From Sycon ciliatum (lineage: Eukaryota; Porifera; Calcarea; Leucosolenida; Sycettidae): a DNA stretch of 64,000 nucleotides. A program made the position numbers and the translations under genes. Location of the stretch: contig NC_088643.1 of NCBI RefSeq assembly GCF_964019385.1, forward strand, positions 14,720,008 to 14,784,007, given 5' to 3'. Every line of letters starts with the position of its first letter. Positions within the stretch are counted from its first letter, which is position 1. Below, in pieces: positions 31,867 to 43,219 of this stretch. The notes under the pieces are model-generated. The model was not told the origin of the DNA. It searched no databases and saw nothing but the letters and a program-made list of their open reading frames with translations.

Positions 31867-32879
31867 CGGCGCAGACACAGCGGCTCTAGTCTAGGCCGCT
31901 GCAATCAGTGATGCGAGTGCGAGCGTCGCTGCGGCCAGCAGTGAACAATGACCCTGTGACGATGGTGCGCTGGCCGCTGGAGTCATCCATACTAAGTACA
32001 GGTCATATCTCCATCCGGAAAGGGAGTCAGTGGGTCAATGCAGGAGCTTTCCCGCACGCTCAAGTGGATTGTTCTCAGGAGTGAAGGCTGCGCTTGCTCG
32101 TCAGGACAGCAGGGCAGAGTGCTGCGAACGGGGTTGCGCCGAGCCACGCTGGTCACTGTCACTGTGAGTGTCAGGGTCATCGGCCCCGTGGTCACTTGAT
32201 GTAGCTGCATTGGCGAGGGCTTGTGCTTCGGTGATATAAACATCGATCACGGCGTCGAGTTTCTGTAGTCGGCTGCGCCGAAGGTACAGAGTACATGTAC
32301 CAAGAAACTTTTCCTTTGGCATGACTAATATGACTGTATACTAGTCTACGAAGTGGGTGTACTGAAAGTCTACAGACATTCGCCGGGATGACTCGAACTG
32401 TACGAGCACGAGCGGAGAACCTTCCAACGGAGAGCTTCAACAAAAATACTAGAAGAGTTTGAAAGGTTTCGGCACCAGTTTGTGGGGAATGAAGTTTTGG
32501 GAATTAAGTTTTGGGTACAGTGAGTTGGAGAGCTAGGGGTGAGTTCAAACCGCACAAGGATATAGAGTATTGAAACAGTTTCCGTTTCTTTGAAGTGATA
32601 TGGCAAGAGCGAAGAAACTTGCTGTTGCCCCAAGGTGAAAGGGAAAAGGACTAACTCAACAGAAAAGAACAAGATGGCTGTCATGTCGTGGTCGACACGC
32701 GGTGGTCTGGGTGTGAGCCCAGAATGGCGAACTCGCGAGGTACTACGTATGGAACTGTAAGTGAAAAACGAGGAGAAAAAAAGGTGAAGCCAGATCGCGA
32801 CTCCTGAACATGTAGTAATATGATGACTTGGTTTGCATATGTGAATAGCTGGAATGGAATCACGACACCCGTCGTGACA
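31015..32879 (-). mobile_element. Non-autonomous LTR retrotransposon in Gypsy-2 RT
   Basis: Two 399-bp direct repeats (31015-31413 and 32481-32879) are highly similar. On the minus strand each runs TGTCACGACGGG...TTCCCCACA. Minus-strand orientation is set by a PBS, TGGTGCCGAAACC (about 32465-32477), next to the right LTR, and by a purine tract CTGGGGGAGAG just before the left LTR. The target sites are ACTTT on the left and ACCTTT on the right, a 6-bp duplication with one base lost. The ~1.07 kb interior contains a (CA)n run (31830-31864) and only a short gag-like ORF. Host RT continues after 32879. Confidence 0.88.
32101..32322 (-). CDS. Short gag-like ORF of the non-autonomous element, 73 aa
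   Basis: ATG at 32322 gives MPKEKFLGTCTLYLRRSRLQ, KLDAVIDVYITEAQALANAA and an acidic DS-rich tail. It lies about 150 bp after the PBS, where gag should start. No domain is recognised and it is probably truncated. The rest of the interior (31414-32100) has no credible gene. Confidence 0.4.
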   Translation of the reverse strand: MPKEKFLGTCTLYLRRSRLQKLDAVIDVYITEAQALANAATSSDHGADDPDTHSDSDQRGSAQPRSQHSALLS

Positions 32880-33145
32880 ACCTTTGCTCTGGCTACCATC
32901 AGTTGCCCATGAACGCCGCTGACCGCGAGAAAACTGCTTTGGTGCGATGGGGAACGGAGATCCGCATTCCGTTCATCAAGTCTTACCAGGGCGCGCCAGT
33001 GTGCAAGGTGCACTTCCAGGACATCTTCAGCCATGCCAAGGTGTACGCCACCAGCACCTTCCTGGCCATCAAGCTGCCCACCATCTGGAGGAGGAGAAAG
33101 ACCCACATCCAGGCAGTCTCCTGGGGCGTGTTCCCCACCTACTAA
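32880..33145 (+). pseudogene. Gypsy-2 RT joint and GC3-rich coding fragment
   Basis: The first 21 codons continue Gypsy-2 RT (LCSGYHQLPMNAADREKTAL). From about 32945 the frame stays open to TAA at 33142, but the residues (IPFIKSYQGAPVCKVHFQDI ... KLPTIWRRRKTHIQ) are not the RT motifs expected next. Most codons end in G or C, unlike the neighbours. This looks like a different coding sequence joined to the Gypsy relic, perhaps a piece of a highly expressed host gene. No family is recognised. Confidence 0.5.
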
Positions 33146-33584
33146 GCCGCCATGGCGTGGTCACTACACCGTAGACTTCGCAACTATCTAAACACCTAGG
33201 GGATCCATTCCCCACCTTGCTACTGCTTTTCCTCACTTCATCTCTTCTTTCTACCGAGCTTGATTGCATCAAGACGAAACCCGCTTCTCCAACTCAGAGG
33301 GTAATATATATTTTCTCAGTATCTTTCCTTCATGATAACCTATATTCTTCTCCTTCATTTTTGGCACCATTGCACCTGGCTGAACATGATTGTGCTGGGT
33401 CTTTACATTCTTACATCGCGCAAGCAACCTACAAATGCAACAGCGCATTTTATACAGCAACACTCTTAGCAAACTCGCAACCATCGTACTGAAGTATCTA
33501 TTACTGATATATCCGTGCAGAAACTATTATTTTTATGATAAAATCTGATTTGGTCTGAAACAAATCCCGTGTTGCTTGTTGGTG
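33146..33584. other. No gene seen
   Basis: CT-rich and AT-rich sequence with only short frames on both strands. Confidence 0.4.
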
Positions 33585-33840
33585 GTCGTACGTGTTCGTT
33601 CCGGTAAGCTACACTGTACTCTGTAGGGGCGTGCCTGCTTGGATGTGCAAGTGACGAGGCAGTGTGCAATGTGCATCCTTATGGCGATGATTGCATGCAC
33701 TGTATCAATTGTGGCATGGAGTCAAGTTATCTGCACTCATACGACGGTCGTACGTGTTCGTTCCGGGAAGCTACACTGTAGGTGCGTGCCTGCTTGGATG
33801 TGCAAGTGACGAGGCAGTGTGCAATGTACGTCTTTGGGAA
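33585..33840. repeat. Imperfect tandem duplication beside the PLE
   Basis: The block CGTACGTGTTCGTTCCGG...GAGGCAGTGTGCAATGT occurs at about 33587-33672 and 33747-33829. The intervening 33665-33740 (GCATGCACTGTATCAA, AGTCAAGTTATCTGCACTC) recurs in direct orientation at 37615-37690 on the other side of the Penelope-like element. Confidence 0.75.
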
Positions 33841-34333
33841 ATCCTCAAATATATAATAAATAATACACAAGAGAGAGTTTGGAAGCTTTGCTACAACTCT
33901 GAGTTTCACGTCTTTCTACGATCATCGGGCAACTGATGGATCCAAAAGGGGCAGCCAGAACATAAGGGGGAGCAAGGTGGGAAATTATGAGGGGTGTCAT
34001 AGGCGATGCGTATCATAGCGCAAGAGTCAGGTGCAGGCGTGAAGTTGCCAAGTCTAGCTTCAGACTTGGGGCTATGCAGACGTAGTTCCGGCATGAATGA
34101 TATAGAATAGAGCTGAGGACAAATGCCAAATCCACACATGCCCACAGCACTACACAAACATGCACCCACACTCTCTCCCTTTTCTCACATACACATACAC
34201 TCACACGCGCGTCCGCACACACATTCTCTAAATCTCTCTCTCTCTCTCACAAACACACGCACACACACACACACATTCATTCTCTATATCTCACACATGC
34301 ATACACACGCACACACACATTCATTCTCTATAT

Positions 34334-34386
<53 letters not shown>

Positions 34387-34984
34387 TCTCCAAATCTCAC
34401 ACACACATTCTCTAAATCTTACATACACACACATTCTCCAAATCTCACACAAACATTCTGTCTCTCTCTCTCACATACACACACACACGGCCACAATACT
34501 CATCCTTTCATTCTCACACCTACCGCACACATACTTGCTCCCGCACTTATCCAATCACCCACACGCACTCTCTTTCTCACGAATGCACACAAACACACAC
34601 ACACACACATGCGCGCATACACACACACACACACACTTGGCAACGGGACTACCAGCTAGATTCACTTGACCTTGCGCGCAAAGTTACAGAGGTAGAACTT
34701 GTTTTCATGACGACACTTGGATACAAGCTCTGACCTCTTGTTGAGGGAGCGGGTCTTGTCGGCCCAGGCAATCTCCAGCTTCTCGGCCAGACACAGGTTG
34801 CAGCGCTTCGAGATGTTAGAGTATGGTGCGGCTCTCCTCACAACGGACCACCTGATACTGTAAGGTTTGTTTTCATCCTTCAGTCTCCAGATGTGTCTGG
34901 ACAGTCTCGTTGAGGTCTCGTGCTTCGTGAAGAGTAAACCATGTGATATTCCGGTGTCTCTTCCTTTGTCTCTTCCTTTTCCCA

Positions 34985-36107
34985 CAATGAGACCGTCCAG
35001 TTCTTGGAGGAACGACAACAATGCGCTCAGAGACAGCGGGTACAATGAGACCGTCCAGTTCTTGGAGGAACGACAACAATGCGCTCAGAGACAGCGGGTA
35101 CAATGCAGGCGCGCACGCAGGGGGGGGGGGGGTTCCCGTTGACCGGAAACCCCCCAAATGTTCCAAACGAGCAACATTTTTGGGCACATTTTGGTAGGGC
35201 GTGCGATTGATCTGACCGGAATGCAAACTTCAACAGATCGTAACTCAGTCAAATCTGGCTCAATTCCAACGGTCCAAATATCCAGGTGGAATAGAAAACT
35301 CTCGGCTATCGGTAGAAATAATTTGCGAAGTGCTGCGAGCAATGGTGCTTGAGATATAGCATTCGTAAGTTGAGCCGCGATCTCAGCAATTTCCAAAGCG
35401 CGCAGTGAGACTTGAGTATCGAGAATTTGAGACTATTCGTCACATTGACTTGCTCAAATTTGCAGGGGCTTCACTTGTGATATTCTCAAGAGTAAACAGC
35501 AAAACAATCGAAAGCCTGCGATCGAGAAAAACGAAATCGCTGGAGCAGGATGCGTTTGGGCCTTTGGGGCATTTTTGCACCGTTGCTGCACTCTAGCGCT
35601 GGATACAGGTACAGTGCAGCAGTGTAGCAGCCGGTCCGCGTCCACGTGGCCGGACCAATGCCAAAAGTGCCCAGAATGCAGGATTTTGAACCGTAATTTA
35701 AAAAATTTCCCGGGGACACCCCGGACCACCCCCAACGGCGGTGCTAAGCGCCTGCAGTGTCCTAGCTATCATCATCGACCTCATTCTCTTTCTCTCGTGG
35801 ATACCATTCCACTTCCAGGAAGCCCAAGATTATGATGATTGAGTGAGTAGAACTGAAGTTATGATCCAAGGAACGCGACTTTTGAATTTTTTAAAGGGTT
35901 TAAAAAACACATTGTAATTCGGTTGGAAACCCCCCTAGAGGTGACCCTGCGTACGCGCCAGCAATGAGACCGTCCAGTTCTTGGAGGAACGACAACAATA
36001 CGCTCAGAGACAGCGGGTACAATGAGACCGTCCAGTTCTTGGAGGAACGACAACAATGCGCTCAGAGACAGCGGGTACAATGAGACCGTCCAGTTCTTGG
36101 AGGAACG
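34985..36107 (+). repeat. 58-bp tandem array, split by a transposon
   Basis: The unit CAATGAGACCGTCCAGTTCT...GACAGCGGGTA occurs at 34985-35042, 35043-35100, 35962-36019 and 36020-36077, with a partial fifth unit to 36107. The insertion at 35106-35961 splits the third unit. The unit derives from PLE coding sequence (SGYNETVQFLEER). Because 58 is not a multiple of 3, each unit shifts the frame. Confidence 0.88.
35106..35961. mobile_element. TIR DNA transposon, 856 bp, unclassified
   Basis: The left end is CAGGCGCGCACGCAGGG and the inverted right end is CTGGCGCGTACGCAGGG (two mismatches in 17). The TSD CAATG is at 35101-35105 and 35962-35966. A poly-G run follows the left TIR. Inside are only short frames and no transposase. 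The 5-bp TSD does not match the hAT-like MITEs here, so I leave the superfamily open. Confidence 0.78.
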
Positions 36108-36109
36108 TA

Positions 36110-36814
36110 AGAGTGGGAAAAGGAAGAGACAAAGGAAGAGACACCGGAATATCACATGGTTTAACCCATCGTTCAGTAAGTATGTGTCCACGAACATTGG
36201 TCAGCGATTCCTGCAACTCGTCAGCAAGCACTTCCACAAAGGTTGCAAATTATACAAGATATTTAACCGGAACACGCTAAAGTTCAGTTACAGTTGCATG
36301 CCAAATGTCGCCACCATCATCAAGCAACACAACAATAGTATCCTCCGCAGCGACCACCAGAATAAGACCAAGGATGTGAGAACCTGCAACTGCCGTGTCA
36401 AAAATGATTGCCCCTTGGAAGGAAACTGTCTAGCATCGAGCATTGTGTAAGTGGGCACATGTAACCGGCAGCGACATGAAGGAGTACACTGGATTAACGG
36501 AAGGGACATTCAAGACACGATTCAATGGTCATCAACATACTATTCGCCACAAGAAGCACGAGACCTCAACGAGACTGTCCAGACACATCTGGAGACTGAA
36601 GGATGAAAACAAACCTTACAGTATCAGGTGGTCCGTTGTGAGGAGAGCCGCACCATACTCAAACATCTCGAAGCGCTGCAACCTGTGTCTGGCCGAGAAG
36701 CTGGAGATTGCCTGGGCCGACAAGACCCGCTCCCTCAACAAGAGGTCAGAGCTTGTGTCCAAGTGTCATGAAAACAAGTTCTACCTCTGTAACTTTGCGC
36801 GCAAGGTCAAGTGA
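36110..36814 (+). pseudogene. Penelope-like C-terminal region with GIY-YIG endonuclease part
   Basis: The frame reads KRKRQRKRHRNITWFNPSFS, KYVSTNIGQRFLQLVSKHF, HKGCKLYKIFNRNTLKFSYS and CNCRVKNDCPLEGNC. These are the post-RT linker and cysteine cluster of PLE proteins. A frameshift near 36447 leads to EYTGLTEGTFKTRFNGHQHT, STRLSRHIWRLKDENKPYSI and CNLCLAEKLEIAWADK, ending in a stop at 36812-36814. The YTGLTEGTFKTRF block corresponds to the GIY-YIG endonuclease region. Upstream RT motifs are not present. An inverted, internally deleted copy (34662-34985) carries the same C-terminus. It is non-functional alone. Confidence 0.85.
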
Positions 36815-38068
36815 ATCTAGCTGGTAGTCCCGCTGCCAAGTGTGTGTGTGTGTGTGTGTGTGTTTGCGCGCATGTGTGTGTGTGGGTGTGTTTGTGTGAA
36901 TTCGTGAGAAAGAGAGTGCGTGTGGGTGATTGGATAAGTGCGGGTGCAAGTATGTGTGCGGTAGGTGTGAGAATGAAAGGATGAGTATTGTGGCCGTGTG
37001 TGTGTGTATGTGAGAGAGAGACAGAATGTTTGTGGGAGATTTGGAGAATGTGTGTGTGTGTGTGTGAGAGATATAGAGAATGAATGTGTGTGTGCGTATG
37101 TGTGCATGTGTGAGATATAGAGAATGAATGTGTGTGTGTGCGTGTGTGTGTGTGAGGGAGAGATTTAGAGAATGTGTGTGCGGACGCGCGTGTGAGTGTA
37201 TATGTATGTGAGAAAAGGGAGAGAGTGTGGGTGTATGTTTGTGTAGTGGTGTGGGCATGTGTGGATTTGGCATTTGTCCCCAGCTCTATTCTATATCATT
37301 CATGCCGGAACTACGTCTGGATAGCCCCAAGTCTGAAGCTAGACTTGGCAACTTCACGCCTGCACCTGACTCTTGCGCTATGATACACGTCGCCTATGAC
37401 ACCCCTCATAATTTCCCACCTTGCTCCCCCTTATGTTCTGGCTGCCCCTTTTGGATCCATCAGTTGCCCGATGATCGTAGAAATACGTGAAACTCAGAGT
37501 TGTAGCAAAGCTTCCAAACTCTCTCTCTCTTGTGTACAAGGCTCTGCCCTACATGGGCATTGAGCACTCTTCGGACAGTGAAGCACACCACTTGACCATA
37601 ATAAATATTAATAAATAATGTGCATCCTGATGGCCATGATTGCATGCACTGTATCAAGTGTGGCATGTAGTCAAGTTATCTGCACTCATAAGACTAACAC
37701 CGCAACTAAACCACACCAAGTGTATATAGATGTCTACACCCTCAGGTCGGTGTCTCGTTCCCTTTAGCAACGACCGACTGAATAAACACGCTCAACTGAT
37801 GAGGGGTGAATTCCCGGAAACACTGTGTATTGAGCAGGGAGTGGTGCTTTCTTGCAGGTTTGCCGAGTGGAAGGTGCGACGTGCTCCTCGTGTGCTCCGG
37901 ATGGCAGTCGTGAGTCAGTCAAGTGTCAAGTTCGGCAAGTTAAACCAGTTAGTACAGTGTACAGAGCGGATGCAGTTTTGAGAGCTCTGCATCCTTTTGT
38001 GAATGTGGTAGTTTTTGGATCCTTATAAAGCATATCTAGGGCGTGCCCTTATAACCTTACCACCAATC

Positions 38069-39197
38069 ATGGCGAGCACTGGTAACTCGAGACCTCGATG
38101 GATGGCACTGACCTCGGAGCAGATGCGAGAGACGTCCGGGAAATTCGATTGCCCACTGGGGACCAAAGTGGTGGATGTCGCGAATGCACTGGGAGATGCT
38201 GGATACAACGACCTCACCTCTGTTCAGATAAGTTCACAGCATGAGTGCATTGTAACCTTCATGTCCACTGCGAGTCTAGAGCGTGTTGTTCGGGAGGGCT
38301 TTTCTCTATTGGATAAGACTATTTTGGTTTCAAACGTGCTGGACTCGATCCTCCAGCTGCATATATCTGACCTCCCTGTCTGGATCTCGGACATTGCACT
38401 GACAGACGCTCTCAAACCGTACGGTAGTCCCGCTTCAACAGTTCGATACGGGCAAGTCACCACAAAGCATGGCTTCGATGTTACAACCGGGGTACGCTTT
38501 TTAAGCTTCAAACTAGGGAAACAATGCCCCTCCATTCCATCCTACGTTCAAACGGCAGGGGGTCACGTCTTTGCCGTACGGTATAAGGATCAACCACGCA
38601 CCTGTAGGGTATGCAAGTCCCCAGGTCACCTGGCCGCGGACTGCCCCACCATGCACCAGGCCACGCACCCCTCGTGGAACGTACGCTAACAGGGTCAAAT
38701 CGGGACCCCAGAAAGGGCGCGAGGATCAGCCACTGCCTGAAAGCCTAGCCTCTGCAGTCAAATCGGGACCCCAGGAGGTCATCGGTGCAGACAAAGTGCG
38801 CGAGGATCAGCCACAACACGAGAGCCTGGGCGCTTCTCCAGCTGGTCAGGGCGACTCGAGACCCCTGCAGGAGGGCACGGGTACACATGGCAGTCAAGAC
38901 TCAGCTTCTGCCGTAACTGTCAAAATGCGACCTGAGCATGATAAACAAAGCAACCACGTGGAACTTGACCTGACTCTGTCTCCTGACAGCAGCTGGGCCG
39001 AGGAGTCGGACTGTCCACCTGAGGGGAAACTCTCAGGGGGCGATGAGGCTAGAGCATTGGCGATATTGGCAGACTGCTTCCACAAGAGGCCGCGGGAGTC
39101 GACCTCCCCATTGGTAGTTTCTAGTGATAACCAGAGGAAGAAGAAGGCGAAAAAGATCACTGCGTCAAGCAATAAGCAGTTAACTTGGCGCAGATAA
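38069..39197 (+). pseudogene. LINE-2 ORF1 with zinc knuckle, one frameshift
   Basis: ATG at 38069 gives MASTGNSRPRWMALTSEQMR. The first ~200 residues include LHISDLPVWISDIALTDALK and end in a CCHC knuckle CRVCKSPGHLAADC at about 38602-38643. The frame closes at 38689, but the neighbouring frame continues from about 38690 (RVKSGPQKGREDQP, tandemly repeated) to 39197 in a lysine-rich end (RKKKAKKITASS). A single frameshift explains this. Unlike LINE-1 ORF1, it has a CCHC finger and no RRM-like block, so ORF1 types differ within the window. The likely role is nucleic-acid binding in the element particle. Confidence 0.8.
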
Positions 39198-39411
39198 CAT
39201 CTTCTCCCCCTGTGTAGCCCTAGGTATACAAACACAATCTGGTTTTCCCTGTCCTACTTCAACCTCGTGTCTTCCTCCAGCTTCCTCATTCTTATCTTTA
39301 GCTTGATCCTTTTAGGTATTTCATTAGATTTTAGGACCCTTAGCCAAACATGTAACTATGCACCCGCTTACGCCAAATGTCCCTCCCCTTTTTTAATTAC
39401 TTCCTCCTGCA

Positions 39412-42299
39412 ATGAAGGGTAGCAAGCATCTTCGCATTCTCTGCACAAACGCTTTCGGCCTAGCCAGCAAACTTCCCGACCTACAGCACGCACTCCTGTA
39501 GCATCAGCCCGACGTAGCAATTGTGACAGAAACGAAGTTCACTGCGGAGAAAGTGCTTCCCTCTGACATTAGCTTCCCTGGATACAGCTCCCCACTTCGG
39601 TTGGACAGAACGGCACATGGGGAGGGGTAGCCATCTGGGTGAAGTCGTCACTCCCCTCCATGCTCATCCCTGAACTCATGTCCCCCGCACATGAGATTAT
39701 CTGGGTTTCTCTCCAGCTGGCCCCAGGTCTCCGCACCGTCTTGGGAGCAGTGTATCGGCCGGGGTCCTGTGCCCCTGGCGATCTTACCTTAATCGATCAT
39801 CTCGACAACATCCTCCCAGAAGCTAGACACCAGGGCTCCCACGTCATCCTAGCTGGCGATTTCAACGTGCACAACCGGGCTTGGCTGAACAGCTCGAAAA
39901 CTACGCCTGCAGGTGAGGCTCTCGAAGATACCTGCGCTGCCCATCTTCTTGTCCAGCATGTCACAGTACCGACTCGTGGAGACAACCCCCTAGATCTCAT
40001 AATGTCAACGTTCACGTCCCCAGTAACTACACGTATACTTCCGCCCCTCGGTCGATCTGACCATGCAGTTGTACTGTCAGACTTTTCTTCCGTGCTCCCT
40101 AGACATGAACCCCCTGTTAAGCGAACAGTATTTCGCTACAACAGGGCAGACTGGGATCGCCTCAGGGCGCACCTTCGCAACGTGGAATGGGGTGATATCA
40201 TCACGGAGGACCCAGAAACTTCCTGTGAGCAGGTTACCGCTTCGATTACTGCAGCTGTTGCACAGTTTGTCCCATCCAAAGTCCTGGAAACGAGGCCTTC
40301 CGATCCGGTATGGTGGACGCCTGAATGCACCCAGACCGAGAGGGAGAAGGAGAAGCGCTGGCGCGACTGGAGAAAACACCCTTATGACCCAGCACTTCAG
40401 CAGGCATTCACCGATTCCGTGACTGTAGCGATCGCCACCCAGTTCCGATCACGGCGTGCAAAGGAGGACAGCCTCCGTCGCAGCCTCTCAACTGGGTCCC
40501 TCAGAGACAAACAGTGGTGGACGAAGTTGAAGAACGCTGCTGGCAACCGCACACAGCCCGAAATTCCCCTAGTTGTCGACTCTGACGGCCGCGCGTGGGC
40601 AACGAGCTCAGAGAAAGCAGAGGCATTCGCTCGCTTCTTCTCGAAGAAATGTAGCGTTGCCGGTCCGGACCTTGTGGAGGCTGACCTACCGGACCCTGCT
40701 CCCTCAGAGGCTCCACCTCTTCGCACCATCCGCTTCCGCCCACAGGCTGTACGCCGCCTCCTGGCAAGGCTCGACGTCTCCAAGGCTACCGGGCCTGACG
40801 GTATTTCTGCTCGCGTCCTTAAGGAATGTGCTCATGAGCTCGCAGAGCCACTGTCCAAGTTATTTGCTTTATGCTTCCGGTCTGGAGTGCAACCTAGGAT
40901 GTGGAAGACGGCCAACGTGGTTCCGATCCACAAGCGGTCTTCCCGCTCAACCCTTAAGAACTACAGGCCCGTATCCTTACTGTGCATAATCTCGAAAGTA
41001 ATGGAAACTCTTGTAAACAGACACATCGTTAACTATTTTGAAGACCATCATCTGCTCACGTCGCACCAGTTTGGATTTCGCAGAGGCCTCGGAACATCGG
41101 ACGCTTTGCAAGCTCTCCAAACTGCCTGGGCAAGCGCTGTGGGCTGTGGAGGGGCGGCTCGTATCCTTGCTGTGGACATCGCAGGAGCGTTTGATCGTGT
41201 CTCGCATGTCGGCCTCCTCCACAAGGTACGTAGCCTAGGCATAGATGGTCCGCTTCAGAGATGGCTGGCGTCGTACCTGGACACCCGTTCCCTACAGTGC
41301 CTCGTTGGAGGGCGGACGTCATCTAGGTATACGACCTCCGCTGGAGTCCCCTAGGGAAGCATCCTTGGACCAACGCTTTTCCTGGCCTACGTCAACGACG
41401 CGCCAGATGTTCTCGCTGACGGCGCCAGCTTGGAAGCCTATGCTGATGATACAACTTTGTACAGCTTAGTCACCTCCCAGCAGACCCCAACAGTCGCCGC
41501 GCAGTCACTGCAGGTGTCCGTTGACCGACTGCACGAGTGGGGTCGTACATGGAAAGTGATGTTTGAACCGACCAAATCCCAGGCCATGACAGCCACCCTC
41601 AGACGCTTAGATCTCCCCCCACTCCTGTTTGGTGGCACACTGGTGCCCGAGACAACTACCATCACCCTCCTTGGTGTGAAGGTGGACGCCAAGTTGACCT
41701 TCAGCGATCACCTACGCTCCGTAGCCACCCGTGCACGCCAACGGCTTGGGGTCCTAAACAGAGCCGCCCACATACTCACCCCCGCCGGCCGGACGACCGT
41801 ATACAAGGCGTTCGTACGACCAGTCATGGAGTATGCGCCTCTTGTATGGATGGGAGCTGCGCAGAGTCACCTCCAGCGTCTGAACAATGCTCAGCGCCGC
41901 GCGCTTCATCCTATCGGCCCTGGGGCACACCTACCCAGCCTGGCCATCCGCCGCACTGTTGCCTCGCTTGCCTGCCTGTACAAGCTGCACTACTTGCCTG
42001 GTCCTCCGCAGCTGCTCTCTGTGTTGCCACCGCGCCACATCATCTCTACCAACCCCAGAACTCGCAGCGAGCACGGTGCTGTCAGTGGCCATGACCACCA
42101 GCTCCAACACCAGCTGCCTGCATCTGCCCCGCTGGCACTGAAGCGCTCGTTCCCACACTGCAGCATCAGCGATTGGAACTCCCTCCCTGCCGCTCTCCTA
42201 TCCCAGCCTCCCCACAGCAAGAGAATGCAATCATTCAAAACGAATGTTTACCGCCATCTTCGCAGCACAAACTGGCTCTGGGCAGTCGATTCCCTATGA
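39412..42299 (+). pseudogene. LINE-2 ORF2: endonuclease-RT with three lesions
   Basis: ATG at 39412 begins MKGSKHLRILCTNAFGLASK. A TAG at 39499-39501, a one-base loss in a G run near 39616-39629, and a TAG at 41352-41354 are the only lesions seen. The last replaces the Q of the RT motif PQGS. Between 39639 and 42299 one frame is otherwise open. Endonuclease: GAVYRPGSC, GDFNVH, NPLDLIM, SDHAVV. RT: SKATGPDGIS, NYRPVSLL, AVDIAGAFDR, YADDTT. The C-terminus has WNSLPAALL. It is closely related to LINE-1 ORF2. The few lesions indicate moderate age. Confidence 0.92.
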
Positions 42300-42590
42300 A
42301 TAGTATGACGCTAAAACAGTTTCTCCCCCACAATCGCTCGTGTTAAGCCTTGGGTTTTTGCATCTTTCTCACCTGTACAGCTCTATCTTCTTCTTTTTTC
42401 ATTGTTTTTGGTGCGTGTTTTTGGCCGTGACGCCGAGACCTCAGGTCGGCAGAGTCATCAATGCCCCACCATCACTGCTGCGTCTCCGTGCAGCGCCTGC
42501 TCATTAGTTGTCACGTTTGTCCCATTGTCTTTCCTTATTCTTTTCGAGCTGGTTATGTGAACGTAGTAAAAAAAAAAAAAAAAAAAAAGC
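42300..42590 (+). mobile_element. LINE-2 3' UTR and poly(A) tail
   Basis: It contains the hairpin CCGAGACCTCAGGTCGG (42433-42449), also found in LINE-1 and LINE-3 with other loops, and ends in a run of about 20 A at 42569-42588. The 5' limit of the element lies somewhere in 37700-38068 and was not resolved. Confidence 0.8.
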
Positions 42591-43215
42591 GTGTGTTCCT
42601 AGTAAGAACAATCAACTTCATGACTATTACCGCCGAAGTCGCAACTTCTAAGTTCAACTGAATAATATTTTTGTAACGAGAAAACGTTCCGGACATTAGA
42701 CTGCTTTGGGTGCAATGGTTGTTATAACAATTATTACGAGTGCGCACTTTATACTGTACATGTACGTAACTATTTCCATGGTTTGTTTCAAACTTTGTTT
42801 CCATGGTTTGCTTTGCCAATTTTGCTATATTCCAGCAGACAACCAAAGGTTTGCTATTGTACCAATTAGCCAAGCGAACAAGGGTTCAGCAACAAAATAA
42901 GAGAAATAAAACCGTCACCTCTCGGCAAACAAAAGTGCATGGAATTTGTGTGTCATGAAATTTAGTAGGGGTAGTTTAGGTTATTACTTATTAGGAAAGT
43001 TTGAAGGGAGATTAGCTGAGACAACCAAAGGCAAAGGCCTCGAGACTACGCGAGGCCACGAAAGACTATACCAAAACTCTGACCAAAGAAGCTGCTTCAT
43101 GTACTGCATGTACGAAGGAAACGAAGTGAGTGGCAAAATCGGGCATACGATAATCCTGTAGCTGGCTTAATGCTCCCACCTGGAATAAGCATGAGCTACT
43201 CGACACTTTCAAAAA
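42591..43215. other. No gene seen
   Basis: AT-rich unique-looking sequence with short frames only. Confidence 0.4.
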
Positions 43216-43219
43216 TGGA

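Larger units (their letters stand above)
33865..37535. mobile_element. Penelope-like element in a large inverted repeat
   Basis: The left arm (33865-34985) is the inverted partner of the right arm (36113-37535). The outer ends match from ACACAAGAGAGAGTTTGG inward, through a unique block of ~250 bp, a CA/GT minisatellite and the 3' coding part of a PLE. The left arm lacks the segment matching about 36170-36555. Between the arms lie five 58-bp repeat units split by another transposon. PLEs are known to leave partial copies in inverted or tandem order around long terminal repeats, which fits. The RT core is absent. The ~78-bp direct repeats outside may mark older flanks. Confidence 0.85.

Noticed and set aside
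41352-41354. Programmed amber read-through in LINE-2 ORF2
   Set aside because: The TAG falls in the conserved Q of PQGS and is one transition from CAG, and two other lesions exist; ordinary decay is simpler.
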